This document shows positions 54,626 to 63,175 of a DNA stretch of 64,000 bases, piece after piece. Position 1 is the stretch's first letter. Every line of letters starts with the position of its first letter. A program made the translations under genes and the position numbers. The notes below the pieces were generated by a model. The model saw nothing but the letters and a program-made list of their open reading frames with translations, ran no database searches and was not told the origin of the DNA. Source of the DNA: Vreelandella titanicae BH1 (lineage in GTDB: Bacteria > Pseudomonadota > Gammaproteobacteria > Pseudomonadales > Halomonadaceae); assembly GCF_000336575.1 (NCBI RefSeq), contig NZ_AOPO01000007.1, positions 62,001 to 126,000 of the forward strand, given 5' to 3'.

Positions 54626-54652
54626 TAAAGTTACCCGCTAATCAGCCGATGG
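54626..54652 (+). promoter_or_regulatory. Sigma-28 (FliA) promoter of fliD copy 2
   Basis: TAAAGTTA, an 11-base spacer and GCCGATGG: only one mismatch in the -35 and two in the -10 elements of the FliA consensus. It lies 80 bp before the start codon. Confidence 0.85.
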
Positions 54653-54731
54653 GGTTACATATCACAATTGTCAGCGTACCCCCATGCGCTGAATGTTTCA
54701 GGTTTAGCCTTTTTACTGAGGAACAGTCAAT

Positions 54732-56123
54732 ATGGCGACGATAACCTCCCTTGGCGTTGGCTCGGGTCTTGACCTGACTGGCCTATTGGATCAATTGCAG
54801 AAAGCAGAGCGCGGCAAGCTTGCGCCCATCACTCAGCAGAAAACACAACAACAAGCCAAGGTTTCGGCCTATGGCCAGCTGCAAACATCGCTGAACGCTT
54901 TTAAAGACGCCGTAGGAAAAATCAACGACCCTGAACTCTATCAGAGCCTGTCTGCCAATGTGCAGGGAGAGGGCGTAAAAGCAACAGCGACAGCCGATGC
55001 ATTGCCCGGCAGTTATCGCGTTCAAGTTAGCCAGTTGGCCACTGCGGGTACGCTCGCGTCTACCCGCGTTGGTGATCAAGATGCTGCGCTCGACTTACAA
55101 GGGGCGACTGCGTTTCAGCTTAGCTTTGGCAGTGGCGATAGTGTCGATATCGCCCTGACAGCCGGTAGCAGCCTAAGCGATATTCGTGATGCAATTAATG
55201 CGGACAAAGAGTCGGGGGTCAGTGCCTCTATCATCAATGACGGTACGGGCTATCGATTGGCATTGAGTTCCAAGGAAAGCGGCGCTGAGGCCTCAATCAA
55301 TAGTTTTAGTTTTGTTGATGGCGGTGGTGTAGCTGTGGTTGGTCCCTTTAGTGAAGATGCGGCTACCCAGCAGATGGGCAAAGATGCTGTATTGAAGGTA
55401 AATGGCATTGATATCACCAGTGCCAGTAACCAAATTGAAGATGCTATTCAAGGTGTTACACTCAACATTGCAAGTTTAGCGTTGGAAGATGGTGAGACGG
55501 CTACCAGCACGGTAAGCGTTGAGCGCAACACCCTAGCGTTGCGCGAGGCGGTAGGCGAGTTTGTTAAAGCCTATAACAGCTTGGAAGGAACAATTAACAA
55601 CCTTACAAAATATGATAGCAAAACCCAAACTGCTGGTAAGTTGCTAGGAGACAGCACGGTACGCACCATTGAGTCTCGGTTGCGCAGTGTGATGATAGGT
55701 AGTGTTGCGGAAGGTGAGTTTTCTACCCTTAACCAGCTAGGCATTACCTTGCAGCGTGACGGTAAGCTAGAGCTCGATGAAGACAAGTTAAGTGATCTGG
55801 CGGCCAAGAGTCCCGACGCGCTCAGCGATTTTTTTGCTGGCAAAGATGAAGCGAGTGGCATGGCAGGGCAGCTAACCACGACGTTAACCAACTTATTAAG
55901 TGACAATGGAACTATCAAAGGTGCCATTACGGGAGCGGAAAATCGTGTAAAAAGCTTAGATGAACGCTTTGAACGCATGGAAAAGACGATAGAGAGCACC
56001 ATCGCCCGCTATCGTAAGCAGTTTGGTCAGTTAGATGGCATGATCGCTCAAATGAACCAAACCAGCTCTTACCTCACCCAGCAGTTTGATGCACTTGGCG
56101 CTCAGCTAGGCCGTAAAAAGTAA
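54732..56123 (+). CDS. fliD: Flagellar hook-associated protein 2 (filament cap), copy 2
   Basis: The 463-residue protein is a full-length paralogue of the preceding fliD product, with the same ends (TSLGVGSGLDLTGLLDQLQK and FGQLDGMIAQMNQTSSYLTQ) and matching segments through the middle such as LGDSTVRTIESRLRSVM. The central surface domain is more divergent, with an insertion near SFVDGGGVAVVGPFSE. Both genes look intact, each with its own FliA promoter and terminator. They may be co-expressed as mixed caps or used under different conditions. Tandem duplication followed by divergence is likely. Confidence 0.95.
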   Translation: MATITSLGVGSGLDLTGLLDQLQKAERGKLAPITQQKTQQQAKVSAYGQLQTSLNAFKDAVGKINDPELYQSLSANVQGEGVKATATADALPGSYRVQVSQLATAGTLASTRVGDQDAALDLQGATAFQLSFGSGDSVDIALTAGSSLSDIRDAINADKESGVSASIINDGTGYRLALSSKESGAEASINSFSFVDGGGVAVVGPFSEDAATQQMGKDAVLKVNGIDITSASNQIEDAIQGVTLNIASLALEDGETATSTVSVERNTLALREAVGEFVKAYNSLEGTINNLTKYDSKTQTAGKLLGDSTVRTIESRLRSVMIGSVAEGEFSTLNQLGITLQRDGKLELDEDKLSDLAAKSPDALSDFFAGKDEASGMAGQLTTTLTNLLSDNGTIKGAITGAENRVKSLDERFERMEKTIESTIARYRKQFGQLDGMIAQMNQTSSYLTQQFDALGAQLGRKK

Positions 56124-56147
56124 CGTTCACCAGAACCCAAAATGAAC

Positions 56148-56177
56148 AAACGGCCTCCTAACTGTGAGGCCGTTTTT
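56148..56177 (+). terminator. Rho-independent terminator after fliD copy 2
   Basis: A 10-bp stem (56148-56157 with 56166-56175) with an 8-base loop and TTTTT tail, 25 bp after the stop. Confidence 0.85.
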
Positions 56178-56271
56178 GCAAGTGAAACAAAACAATCATT
56201 ATGTTTGCTAAAAACACTACTTGCATCACCTCTCAGTTACCAACTTTTACATCTTTTTTTACCACTTCCCC

Positions 56272-56298
56272 TAAAGAACCCCTACGCGCTGCCGTTAA
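56272..56298 (+). promoter_or_regulatory. Sigma-28 (FliA) promoter of fliC
   Basis: TAAAG, 14 bases and GCCGTTAA, which matches the FliA consensus spacing exactly with one mismatch in the -10 element. The start codon is 73 bp downstream, leaving an untranslated leader with AAGGAG at 56357-56362. Confidence 0.85.
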
Positions 56299-56371
56299 TT
56301 AATATAACGGCACACAAAGTGGCCGAAAAGCGGGCCTTCAAGGCCAGTGTCCATGCAAGGAGATACACACC

Positions 56372-57565
56372 ATGTCAGTGATCAATACCAATATCACAGC
56401 GATGATCGGCCAGAACAACCTGGCTAAATCACAGAATTCCCTGTCTACCGCTATGGAGCGTTTGTCCTCTGGTCTGCGCATCAACAGCGCTAAAGATGAC
56501 GCCGCTGGCCAAGCCATCGCCAACCGCATGACCTCACAGATCACTGGTCTGTCTCAGGCTCAGCGTAACGCTAACGACGGTATCTCCGTTGCGCAAACCG
56601 CTGAAGGCGCCCTGAACCAGGTAAACGACAACCTGCAGCGTATTCGTGAGCTGGCTGTTCAGTCTCAAAACGACACTAACTCAGCTAATGACCGTGCTTC
56701 CATCCAGGACGAAATCGATCAGCGCCTGACCGAGATCAATCGTATCTCTGAACAGACTGACTTCAACGGCGTTAAAGTTTTGGCTCAAGACCAAAGCCTT
56801 TCTATCCAGGTAGGTGCCAACGACGGTGAGTCAATCGACGTTAACTTGGAAAAAATTACCGCTGACACATTGAGCCTTGCCAGCTTCAACGTTAATGGCC
56901 CAGGTGAGAATCTAGGCGCTGCAACTGCGACTGATTATACAGCAGCATACGGTGAGGGTACTGGTGTAACCTCTAATACTGTTTCAGCAACTGGCTTTAG
57001 CGATGAGCTGGCTACTAACTTGGGTGTCGCGGCTGGTTCCGTTGCCACTGCGGGCACAGCCCAAGTAGATGATAGCGGTAACTGGTATGTTGATGTCAGC
57101 ATTACTGCTGCAAGTGAATCAGAAGTTAAAGCGTTGAGTCTACAAGGTATCGAAGCTGTTTCAGGTACCGCAGTAACTTTCCAAGTGGCGCTTGATCCTT
57201 CAGAGGCCGCCGTTACTACAGGCAACACCACCGCTGCCTACACTGTTGATGGCACCGAGCTGGGTGCAAAAGACCTGCTGAGCGCTGCGACCGCTAACCC
57301 GATGGAGCAGCTTGATTCGGCCCTAAAACAGGTTGATGAATTGCGCTCTGGTTTAGGTGCGATCCAAAACCGCTTCGAGTCTGCGATTACCAACTTGCAG
57401 ACTAACGAAACCAACCTTTCAGCTGCTCGTTCACGTATTGAAGATGCTGACTACGCAAGTGAAGTGGCCAACATGACTCGTGCTCAGATCCTGCAACAGG
57501 CGGGCACCTCTGTACTAGCCCAGGCTAACCAAACTCCGCAGAACGTACTGTCTCTGCTGGGCTAA
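56372..57565 (+). CDS. fliC: Flagellin
   Basis: The 397-residue protein has the conserved flagellin ends: an N-terminal D0/D1 region (SVINTNITAMIGQNNLAKSQ, LSSGLRINSAKDDAAGQAIA, DFNGVKVLAQ) and a C-terminal D1/D0 region (AIQNRFESAITNLQTNETNL, then DADYASEVANMTRAQILQQA and ending in LSLLG). The variable middle (about residues 165-305) is Ser/Thr- and Ala-rich and would be the surface to carry O-glycans. It has its own FliA promoter and terminator. The OGT-type modification gene follows at 188 bp. Confidence 0.96.
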   Translation: MSVINTNITAMIGQNNLAKSQNSLSTAMERLSSGLRINSAKDDAAGQAIANRMTSQITGLSQAQRNANDGISVAQTAEGALNQVNDNLQRIRELAVQSQNDTNSANDRASIQDEIDQRLTEINRISEQTDFNGVKVLAQDQSLSIQVGANDGESIDVNLEKITADTLSLASFNVNGPGENLGAATATDYTAAYGEGTGVTSNTVSATGFSDELATNLGVAAGSVATAGTAQVDDSGNWYVDVSITAASESEVKALSLQGIEAVSGTAVTFQVALDPSEAAVTTGNTTAAYTVDGTELGAKDLLSAATANPMEQLDSALKQVDELRSGLGAIQNRFESAITNLQTNETNLSAARSRIEDADYASEVANMTRAQILQQAGTSVLAQANQTPQNVLSLLG

Positions 57566-57604
57566 GCCCTCGCTATATACTCATCCGAACTTTTCGGATT
57601 ACCT

Positions 57605-57634
57605 ACAGGCCTCCTTTATGGGGGCCTGTTTTTT
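57605..57634 (+). terminator. Rho-independent terminator after fliC
   Basis: A 10-bp stem with one T-G pair (57605-57614 with 57620-57629), 5-base loop and a TTTTT tail, 40 bp after the stop. Confidence 0.85.
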
Positions 57635-57752
57635 ATGTTTGGCTTGCTCTATTCAGTTGGCAAGGATATTGGGCGCTTTTCCCGCCTTAGCCCAGCTAGC
57701 TACTTTGTTATCCTAAGCATTTAGTACATCCGTCATTAGGAACCCCTTTGCC

Positions 57753-59066
57753 ATGTCTAATAAAAAGCCTTACCGCTCATCAAGCAATGCTCGCCAGCGA
57801 AACTTGGAGGTGAAGGGAACCGCGCAAGCATTAAAGAAAGCCAAAGAGCGCACGGTACAGCAGCCAGCCAATTTAGCTGCATGGAAACAGTTGGGTGCGG
57901 AGCTTTCTGAGGTCGGACAGTTTGATGAAGCATTAATAGCACTGGAGCGAGCTAGTGCTTTGGTTTCTGATGATGCTGAAACGTTAGCACTAAAGGGCCG
58001 GATAACACATCAAGCGGGCAACCCCGAGCAGGCGCTGATATTTTTACATGATGCAATCAAGTTAAATCCAAATTATGCCAAAGCACAGCATTATATTGGT
58101 TATATTTATTACACCCAGGCACGTTTTAATGAAGCGCTACAGCATGCTGAGATAGCCTGTGAATTGGTGCCTGACGATGTAGATATGCTCAATACATTGG
58201 GCAACACTTTGATGCAGGCATTTGAATATAATCGTGCTAAAGATGCACTTGAAAAAGCCGCGAGGTTAGCCCCAAAAAACTATCTTTCATGGAATAATCT
58301 GGGCAATGTTTATAATGCCATTGGTGATCTTGATAAAGGACTTGAAAGCTACTGGCAAGCCCATCGTGTAAATCCGCAGGCTCCAGGCCCATTTTCTAAT
58401 ATTATTACTACCTATCACTATCATCCTGAGAAAACAGGAAAAGAAATCACAGCATTATGTAAAAAGTGGGAGAGTAAGTTTTTATCAAGCGTTACAGCCC
58501 TACCTCTTAGCAATCTAAATGATCCCCAAAAACGTCTGAGGGTTGGTTTGATCTCAGATGGTTTTCGAGGGCACCCTGTGGGGAGGATGATTACATCGGC
58601 TTTAGAACATGTTTCAAAAAGCCAAATAGCTTTTTATTTTTACAGTACCAACAATGCTTCGGATGGTATTACCGAAAGACTGAAATCGGTAGCTGAGCAG
58701 TGGATGAGTGTACAGCCGTTAAAAGATCAACAGGTGGCTGAGCAGATTGTGAATGATGGCATTGATATTCTGATTGATTTAGCTGGTCATAATGCCGGCA
58801 ATAGGGTGTTGGCTGTAAGCATGCAGCCTGCTCCGGTACAGGTGAAGTGGGTAGGTGGGTTAATTAATACCACAGGTTTATCGGCCATTGATTATTTGAT
58901 CAGTGACTCCATCGAGACGCCAGAAAATGTCGACGAAGACTATGTGGAAAAACTAATACGCTTACCTGATGACTATATTTGCTATGTGCCACCCAATGGG
59001 TATGAGCCAAATGTTGGGGTATTGCCTGCAATCAGAAATGGCTATATAACAGCTAGGCTGTTTTAA
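57753..59066 (+). CDS. TPR and GT41 (OGT-like) glycosyltransferase, N-terminal part of a frameshifted giant gene
   Basis: The 437-residue frame has at least four TPR units (residues about 40-230, e.g. AWKQLGAELSEVGQFDEALI and SWNNLGNVYNAIGDLDKGLE) followed by the first half of an O-GlcNAc-transferase-type catalytic domain: LRVGLISDGFRGHPVGRM (catalytic His), IDILIDLAGHNAGNRVL and APVQVKWVGGLINTTGL. It stops at 59066 after only seven off-frame codons. Removing the single extra G at about 59052 joins NGYIT to LGCFNNASKLNSVVLEQW of the next frame, restoring the conserved UDP-sugar-binding Lys segment. Joined length is about 1517 residues. Position behind fliC suggests flagellin O-glycosylation. 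As sequenced the enzyme is split, so it is a pseudogene unless this is a read error. Confidence 0.85.
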   Translation: MSNKKPYRSSSNARQRNLEVKGTAQALKKAKERTVQQPANLAAWKQLGAELSEVGQFDEALIALERASALVSDDAETLALKGRITHQAGNPEQALIFLHDAIKLNPNYAKAQHYIGYIYYTQARFNEALQHAEIACELVPDDVDMLNTLGNTLMQAFEYNRAKDALEKAARLAPKNYLSWNNLGNVYNAIGDLDKGLESYWQAHRVNPQAPGPFSNIITTYHYHPEKTGKEITALCKKWESKFLSSVTALPLSNLNDPQKRLRVGLISDGFRGHPVGRMITSALEHVSKSQIAFYFYSTNNASDGITERLKSVAEQWMSVQPLKDQQVAEQIVNDGIDILIDLAGHNAGNRVLAVSMQPAPVQVKWVGGLINTTGLSAIDYLISDSIETPENVDEDYVEKLIRLPDDYICYVPPNGYEPNVGVLPAIRNGYITARLF

Positions 59067-59088
59067 TAATGCCTCTAAATTAAACAGT

Positions 59089-62000
59089 GTGGTGTTAGAG
59101 CAGTGGGCTAAGATTATGCTGGCATTGCCTAATTCTAAGCTAATGCTCAAAAGCATGCAGTATAAGAGTGAGGAGCGTTGCCAAAAAATTAAAGACACCA
59201 TGGCCCTATACGGTATTGAAAGTGATCGTCTGCTAATCGAGGGACCATCACCGCACGCCGAACTTTTAGATGCTTATAATAAGGTCGATATTTCTTTAGA
59301 CCCTTGGCCTTATTCTGGTGGATTAACCACATGTGAGTCATTTCTAATGGGAGTGCCGGTAGTTTCCCTCCCGGGGCCGACCTTTGCAGGACGCCACAGT
59401 GCTACCCATTTGATTAATGCTGGTATGCCAGAGCTTGTCGTTAGTTCTTGGGAGGAGTATCGAGAAAGAGTCTTAGAGCTTGCATCTGATTTAGATAGCC
59501 TTTCCACTATTAGGCAGCACCTCCGTCAAGTCTTATTAGAGTCGCCTGTATGTGACGCTTCCCGGTTTGCAAAACACTTTACTGATGCAATGCGCTCCAT
59601 TTGGCAGCGCCACTGTGAGGGAAAACAGCCTGCCGCGTTAACGTTCGATAAAATGGGGTTGGCGAAATTTGAAGATGAAGAAACGCCCGTTAATGTAGTT
59701 TATGCAGAGAGTATGGAATCGGGGGCGGTTGGTTTTAACTGGTCACTGCCCAGCAAAATTATAGCGCTGGATAATGGCTCAAAATTGGTTGTTGAGAAGG
59801 GCATTGATACCCTTCGGCAACTAAATGCTTTTGGCATAGTGGCCTTCGACCCAGCAAGCCAAGTAATAAATGCTGAGCGGTTTGAGGGCAGCAAAGATGT
59901 GCAGATATTTACCCACGCCGTTTTAGGGGATGGAAGTCCAGCGACGCTATATTCGTGTTTAGACCCTGCATTGAGCAGCATTCTGGAGCCGCTGCCTAAA
60001 GAGCAGCAGTACGGAGCCAACCTAGCTGGAACAAACGTGCTTGCCAAGCTTCCGATCAATACTATCGCGTTAGATAGCATCGAAGGGCTGGATAGTTTGG
60101 ATTGGTTAATTCTGGACGATCTAAGCGATTCCACGGCGATACTTGAAAATGGCGAAAAAGCCCTTAAAGATACGCTTGTTATTCAAGTGCGTATTGCCTT
60201 TCAGCCAACGCATAAACGGCAGCCTAATTTAGCTGAAACTCAGCACTGGATGTCACGCCACGGCTTTCGTTTCTACCGTTTCAATAACCAACAGCACTTA
60301 AGCCACCTGCCGGACAGCGTATCTGCAGAAATTCGCCAAGCTACCGAGCTTCAAAGTGCCGATGCCATTTTCCTACCCACTCACGAGCGGCTGGCTGAGC
60401 TAAGTGAAAACCAGCGCTCCAAACTGGCTTTTCTGTTGCATACCGTGTATGGCATTAAAGATATGGCATATGAGGTGCTGGTTAAAGTAGATGAAAAAAA
60501 AGCAGAAAAATACTTATTTGAAGAAAGACTGCTGAACCCCAGTATTGATGAATCCAATACTGATAGCCTGAAGGAGTCTAGCCCTAGATTGGCGTACTCC
60601 CCGGCCAATAGTGAGCAATTAGTGTCTGATAGTGCATCGACATATAATGATACGCTGAATGGTGATGCTGAGTTACCACAAAGCGACGTCCAAGAATCAG
60701 CGCATAATGATGTTGCACGTAATTCTAATCTTACGAAATCTCAGTTGCATAAGAAACCCACAGCCTTATGGGAACTTGATGGGCCAATCTATGTGATTGA
60801 TATTGGTGCAAACCCTATTGATGGCACCCCTCCTTATGCAGGGCTGCTTCAGCGTGGTTTGGTGAATCTGATCGGTTTCGAACCACAAAAAGACGCTCTT
60901 CAAAAGCTTCTAACAATGAAGGGGCCGAATGAAACGTATTTGCCCCACGCTGTTGGTACTGGTGAGAAAACTAAACTTTATATTTGCCAAGCCTCGGGCA
61001 TGACTTCAACGCTAAAACCTAATAATCAAGTGCTAGATCATTTCCAAGGCTACCCAATTTGGGGGAAAGTTAAATCGATCGAGGAGATAGATACTGTCCG
61101 GCTGGATGATGTCAGCGAAATTACAAAAATCGACTGGTTAAAAATCGATATTCAAGGCGGCGAATTGAATGTATTTAAAAATGCTGAAACTAAGCTAAAA
61201 AACGCATTGGTCATTCAAACTGAAGTCAATTTTATACAACTTTATGAAAATCAACCACTATTCGCCGAAATTGACCAATGGATGCGTGCAAATGGCTTTA
61301 TGCTACACACGCTTTTGGAGCAAAGAAGGCGCCTCTATGCGCCGATGAAAATTAACGGTGGAATTCATCAGGGGATTAATCAGCTGACAACTGCAGATGC
61401 AGTGTACATAAAAGATATTAATCGAGCGAGTGAGCTCACTGAAGATGAAGTTAAAAAGATGGCTTTCATTTTACATGAGGCTTATGGAAGTTATGATCTT
61501 TCTCTTCGCTTGATAAAAAATTTCCTGGGTGAAGGTGTTGAAAATAAATATATTAAAAAAATAAAAAAACAACTACCTTTGATTATACTTAAAAATGAAG
61601 ATTTTTCTTTAAAGCATTGCTTTGTCGTAGGTTGTGGGCATACAGGCACCACATTGATTGCAACGATTCTGGGCGAGAATGATGCTATATATTCGATTAA
61701 ACGAGAAACAGGTTGGTTTTTAGATAACCAAAATATTGATAGTGATTTGTTTAGGGAGGAGTTGCACGCCAAAGAGCTGCGCAGTGACTGGCTTTGTGAA
61801 AAAACACCGCGACATGTGTATTGCTATGAAAAAATAATGGCGAGATTTACAGATGCTAAGTTTATAGTAATGACAAGAGAAGCAAAAGATGTTGTTGCCT
61901 CAATCAAAAACCGTACTGGCGATTTTTCTCAGGCATTGAATCGGTGGCTGAACGATAGTAAGAAGTCTCTGGAGGTCAGTCGGCAGAAAAATTCACTTTT

Positions 62001-62307
62001 AATACATTATGAAGATGTTGTTGCTGATGCCGAAAATACAATTCAAAGAATGTGTGATTTTTTAGGTGTTCCATTTTCTCAAGCTATGCTTAGTTATCAT
62101 GAATCAAAAAATAACTGGTTTGGTGTCAATCCTCAAAAGACAGATGGCAAGGGTGAACAAGCTCATTTAGAGCGTCGTGCTTGGCAAATGCAGCAGCCAA
62201 TTCAAGACAGACGAGGTACTTGGAAAGATATATTAACCAAAGAAGAAGCAGAAACGGTTGATACAGCATCGAGAAAAATTATGCTTGAGTTAGGATATGA
62301 CGTTTGA
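59089..62307 (+). CDS. GT41 C-terminal half, degenerate FkbM repeat, FkbM methyltransferase and sulfotransferase (C-terminal part of the frameshifted giant gene)
   Basis: The frame (1072 residues from the GTG at 59089) continues the OGT domain (residues 1-190: DISLDPWPYSGGLTTCESFL, GVPVVSLPGPTFAGRHSATH). Then come a degenerate FkbM-like unit (about 221-465), a polar linker, an intact FkbM SAM-methyltransferase (about 566-830: VIDIGANPIDGTPPYAGLLQ, IDWLKIDIQGGELNVFKN) and a sulfotransferase (about 843-1072) with a PAPS 5'-phosphosulfate loop CFVVGCGHTGTTLIATIL and a 3'-phosphate motif VMTREAKDVVASIKNRTG. The two FkbM units are internal repeats (QVRIAFQ...QHWMSRHGF against QTEVNFI...DQWMRANGF). 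Base composition is visibly more AT-rich than the surrounding genes, especially after 61400, suggesting acquisition. No free start upstream has a good ribosome site, as expected if it is normally fused to the preceding frame. Confidence 0.85.
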   Translation: MVLEQWAKIMLALPNSKLMLKSMQYKSEERCQKIKDTMALYGIESDRLLIEGPSPHAELLDAYNKVDISLDPWPYSGGLTTCESFLMGVPVVSLPGPTFAGRHSATHLINAGMPELVVSSWEEYRERVLELASDLDSLSTIRQHLRQVLLESPVCDASRFAKHFTDAMRSIWQRHCEGKQPAALTFDKMGLAKFEDEETPVNVVYAESMESGAVGFNWSLPSKIIALDNGSKLVVEKGIDTLRQLNAFGIVAFDPASQVINAERFEGSKDVQIFTHAVLGDGSPATLYSCLDPALSSILEPLPKEQQYGANLAGTNVLAKLPINTIALDSIEGLDSLDWLILDDLSDSTAILENGEKALKDTLVIQVRIAFQPTHKRQPNLAETQHWMSRHGFRFYRFNNQQHLSHLPDSVSAEIRQATELQSADAIFLPTHERLAELSENQRSKLAFLLHTVYGIKDMAYEVLVKVDEKKAEKYLFEERLLNPSIDESNTDSLKESSPRLAYSPANSEQLVSDSASTYNDTLNGDAELPQSDVQESAHNDVARNSNLTKSQLHKKPTALWELDGPIYVIDIGANPIDGTPPYAGLLQRGLVNLIGFEPQKDALQKLLTMKGPNETYLPHAVGTGEKTKLYICQASGMTSTLKPNNQVLDHFQGYPIWGKVKSIEEIDTVRLDDVSEITKIDWLKIDIQGGELNVFKNAETKLKNALVIQTEVNFIQLYENQPLFAEIDQWMRANGFMLHTLLEQRRRLYAPMKINGGIHQGINQLTTADAVYIKDINRASELTEDEVKKMAFILHEAYGSYDLSLRLIKNFLGEGVENKYIKKIKKQLPLIILKNEDFSLKHCFVVGCGHTGTTLIATILGENDAIYSIKRETGWFLDNQNIDSDLFREELHAKELRSDWLCEKTPRHVYCYEKIMARFTDAKFIVMTREAKDVVASIKNRTGDFSQALNRWLNDSKKSLEVSRQKNSLLIHYEDVVADAENTIQRMCDFLGVPFSQAMLSYHESKNNWFGVNPQKTDGKGEQAHLERRAWQMQQPIQDRRGTWKDILTKEEAETVDTASRKIMLELGYDV

Positions 62308-62631
62308 TTTTGACCACGTCATGGTTCACCAAAACCTGCTTGTTGACATGTAGAGGGTTGCCTAGCCTTTCAGCATAATGGCGGCCTGCCGCATTTTCTC
62401 GTCGATGGTAGCCTAGGAGTAGTTAAAAGCGCCCTGATGAGTAGGCTGTTGTCTGAATCCGCCCTGCAAACATTAGAGGATCCGCGGCCGTTAGCTTTTA
62501 TGCTAGCGGCGGTGTTGGATGCTCTTGCTTGATGAAATCGAGCCTGAGTTGGCGTCACTCCCGCTACTTGAGACCATGTTTAATCCTGTTTCTGCAGGGC
62601 GTCCCTACGAGATCAGATTGGGCTCACAATT
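62308..62631. other. Unrecognised decayed sequence
   Basis: Short open stretches change frame repeatedly, for example a 31-codon frame from about 62437 (MSRLLSESALQTLEDPRPLA) and another from 62519 (LLLDEIEPELASLPLLETMF). None has a ribosome site or a match I recognise. It looks like rearranged or degraded coding sequence joined to the cysC fragment. Confidence 0.5.
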
Positions 62632-62940
62632 CGTAGTGAGCGCCAACTCGACCGTGACCTGCTGGAGGATGGGGAATTTCTCGAAGTGTTTGTCGATACG
62701 CCGCTGGAAATTGCTGAGCAATGCGACCCAAAGGGCCTTTACAAAAAAGCTCGCCATGGCGACTTGAAAAATTTCACCGGTATTGACCCCGCTTACGAAA
62801 CTCCTCAGGCCCCTGAGCTTACACTTAATACGGCGGCGGCTATCACTCCAGAGAAATCGGCTGAGCAGGTGATACAACTGCTGATTGAAAAGACGGGTGG
62901 TGAAGTGATACACCGCTCGATAATTTTTTGGCGCTTGTAG
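62632..62940 (+). pseudogene. cysC: Truncated adenylylsulfate (APS) kinase, cysC remnant
   Basis: From about 62632 the frame reads RSERQLDRDLLEDGEFLEVF, then VDTPLEIAEQCDPKGLYKKA, then GDLKNFTGIDPAYETPQAPE and ends at the TAG 62938-62940. This is the C-terminal half of APS kinase, including the APS-binding DPKGLYKKAR-x-G-x-LKNFTGID motif. The N-terminal half with the ATP P-loop is absent, so the fragment cannot be active. APS kinase makes PAPS, the sulfate donor required by the sulfotransferase domain encoded just upstream. Confidence 0.88.
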
Positions 62941-63175
62941 GGCTGGGAGGCAGATGCGCAATGATAAGGTTTGAGGGGCATTCTGAGTGTCTTGTGCAGA
63001 GTAAAATAAGTCACGATAGTTGTTTAGCTTTTATATGCAATAAAAGTATAAAAATTATCTTTAATATTCTTTTGTATGCTTTTGTCGTAGAGGTAAACTA
63101 GCAGCATCAATGCCTCATGATTATTTGTGTGGCTATTCGGATCGTCGGGATATCAACTAACGAGGAAACAGACTC

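Noticed and set aside
62370..62630. Insertion sequence or transposase fragment
   Set aside because: No transposase motif, terminal inverted repeat or target duplication could be seen. Left as unrecognised decayed sequence.
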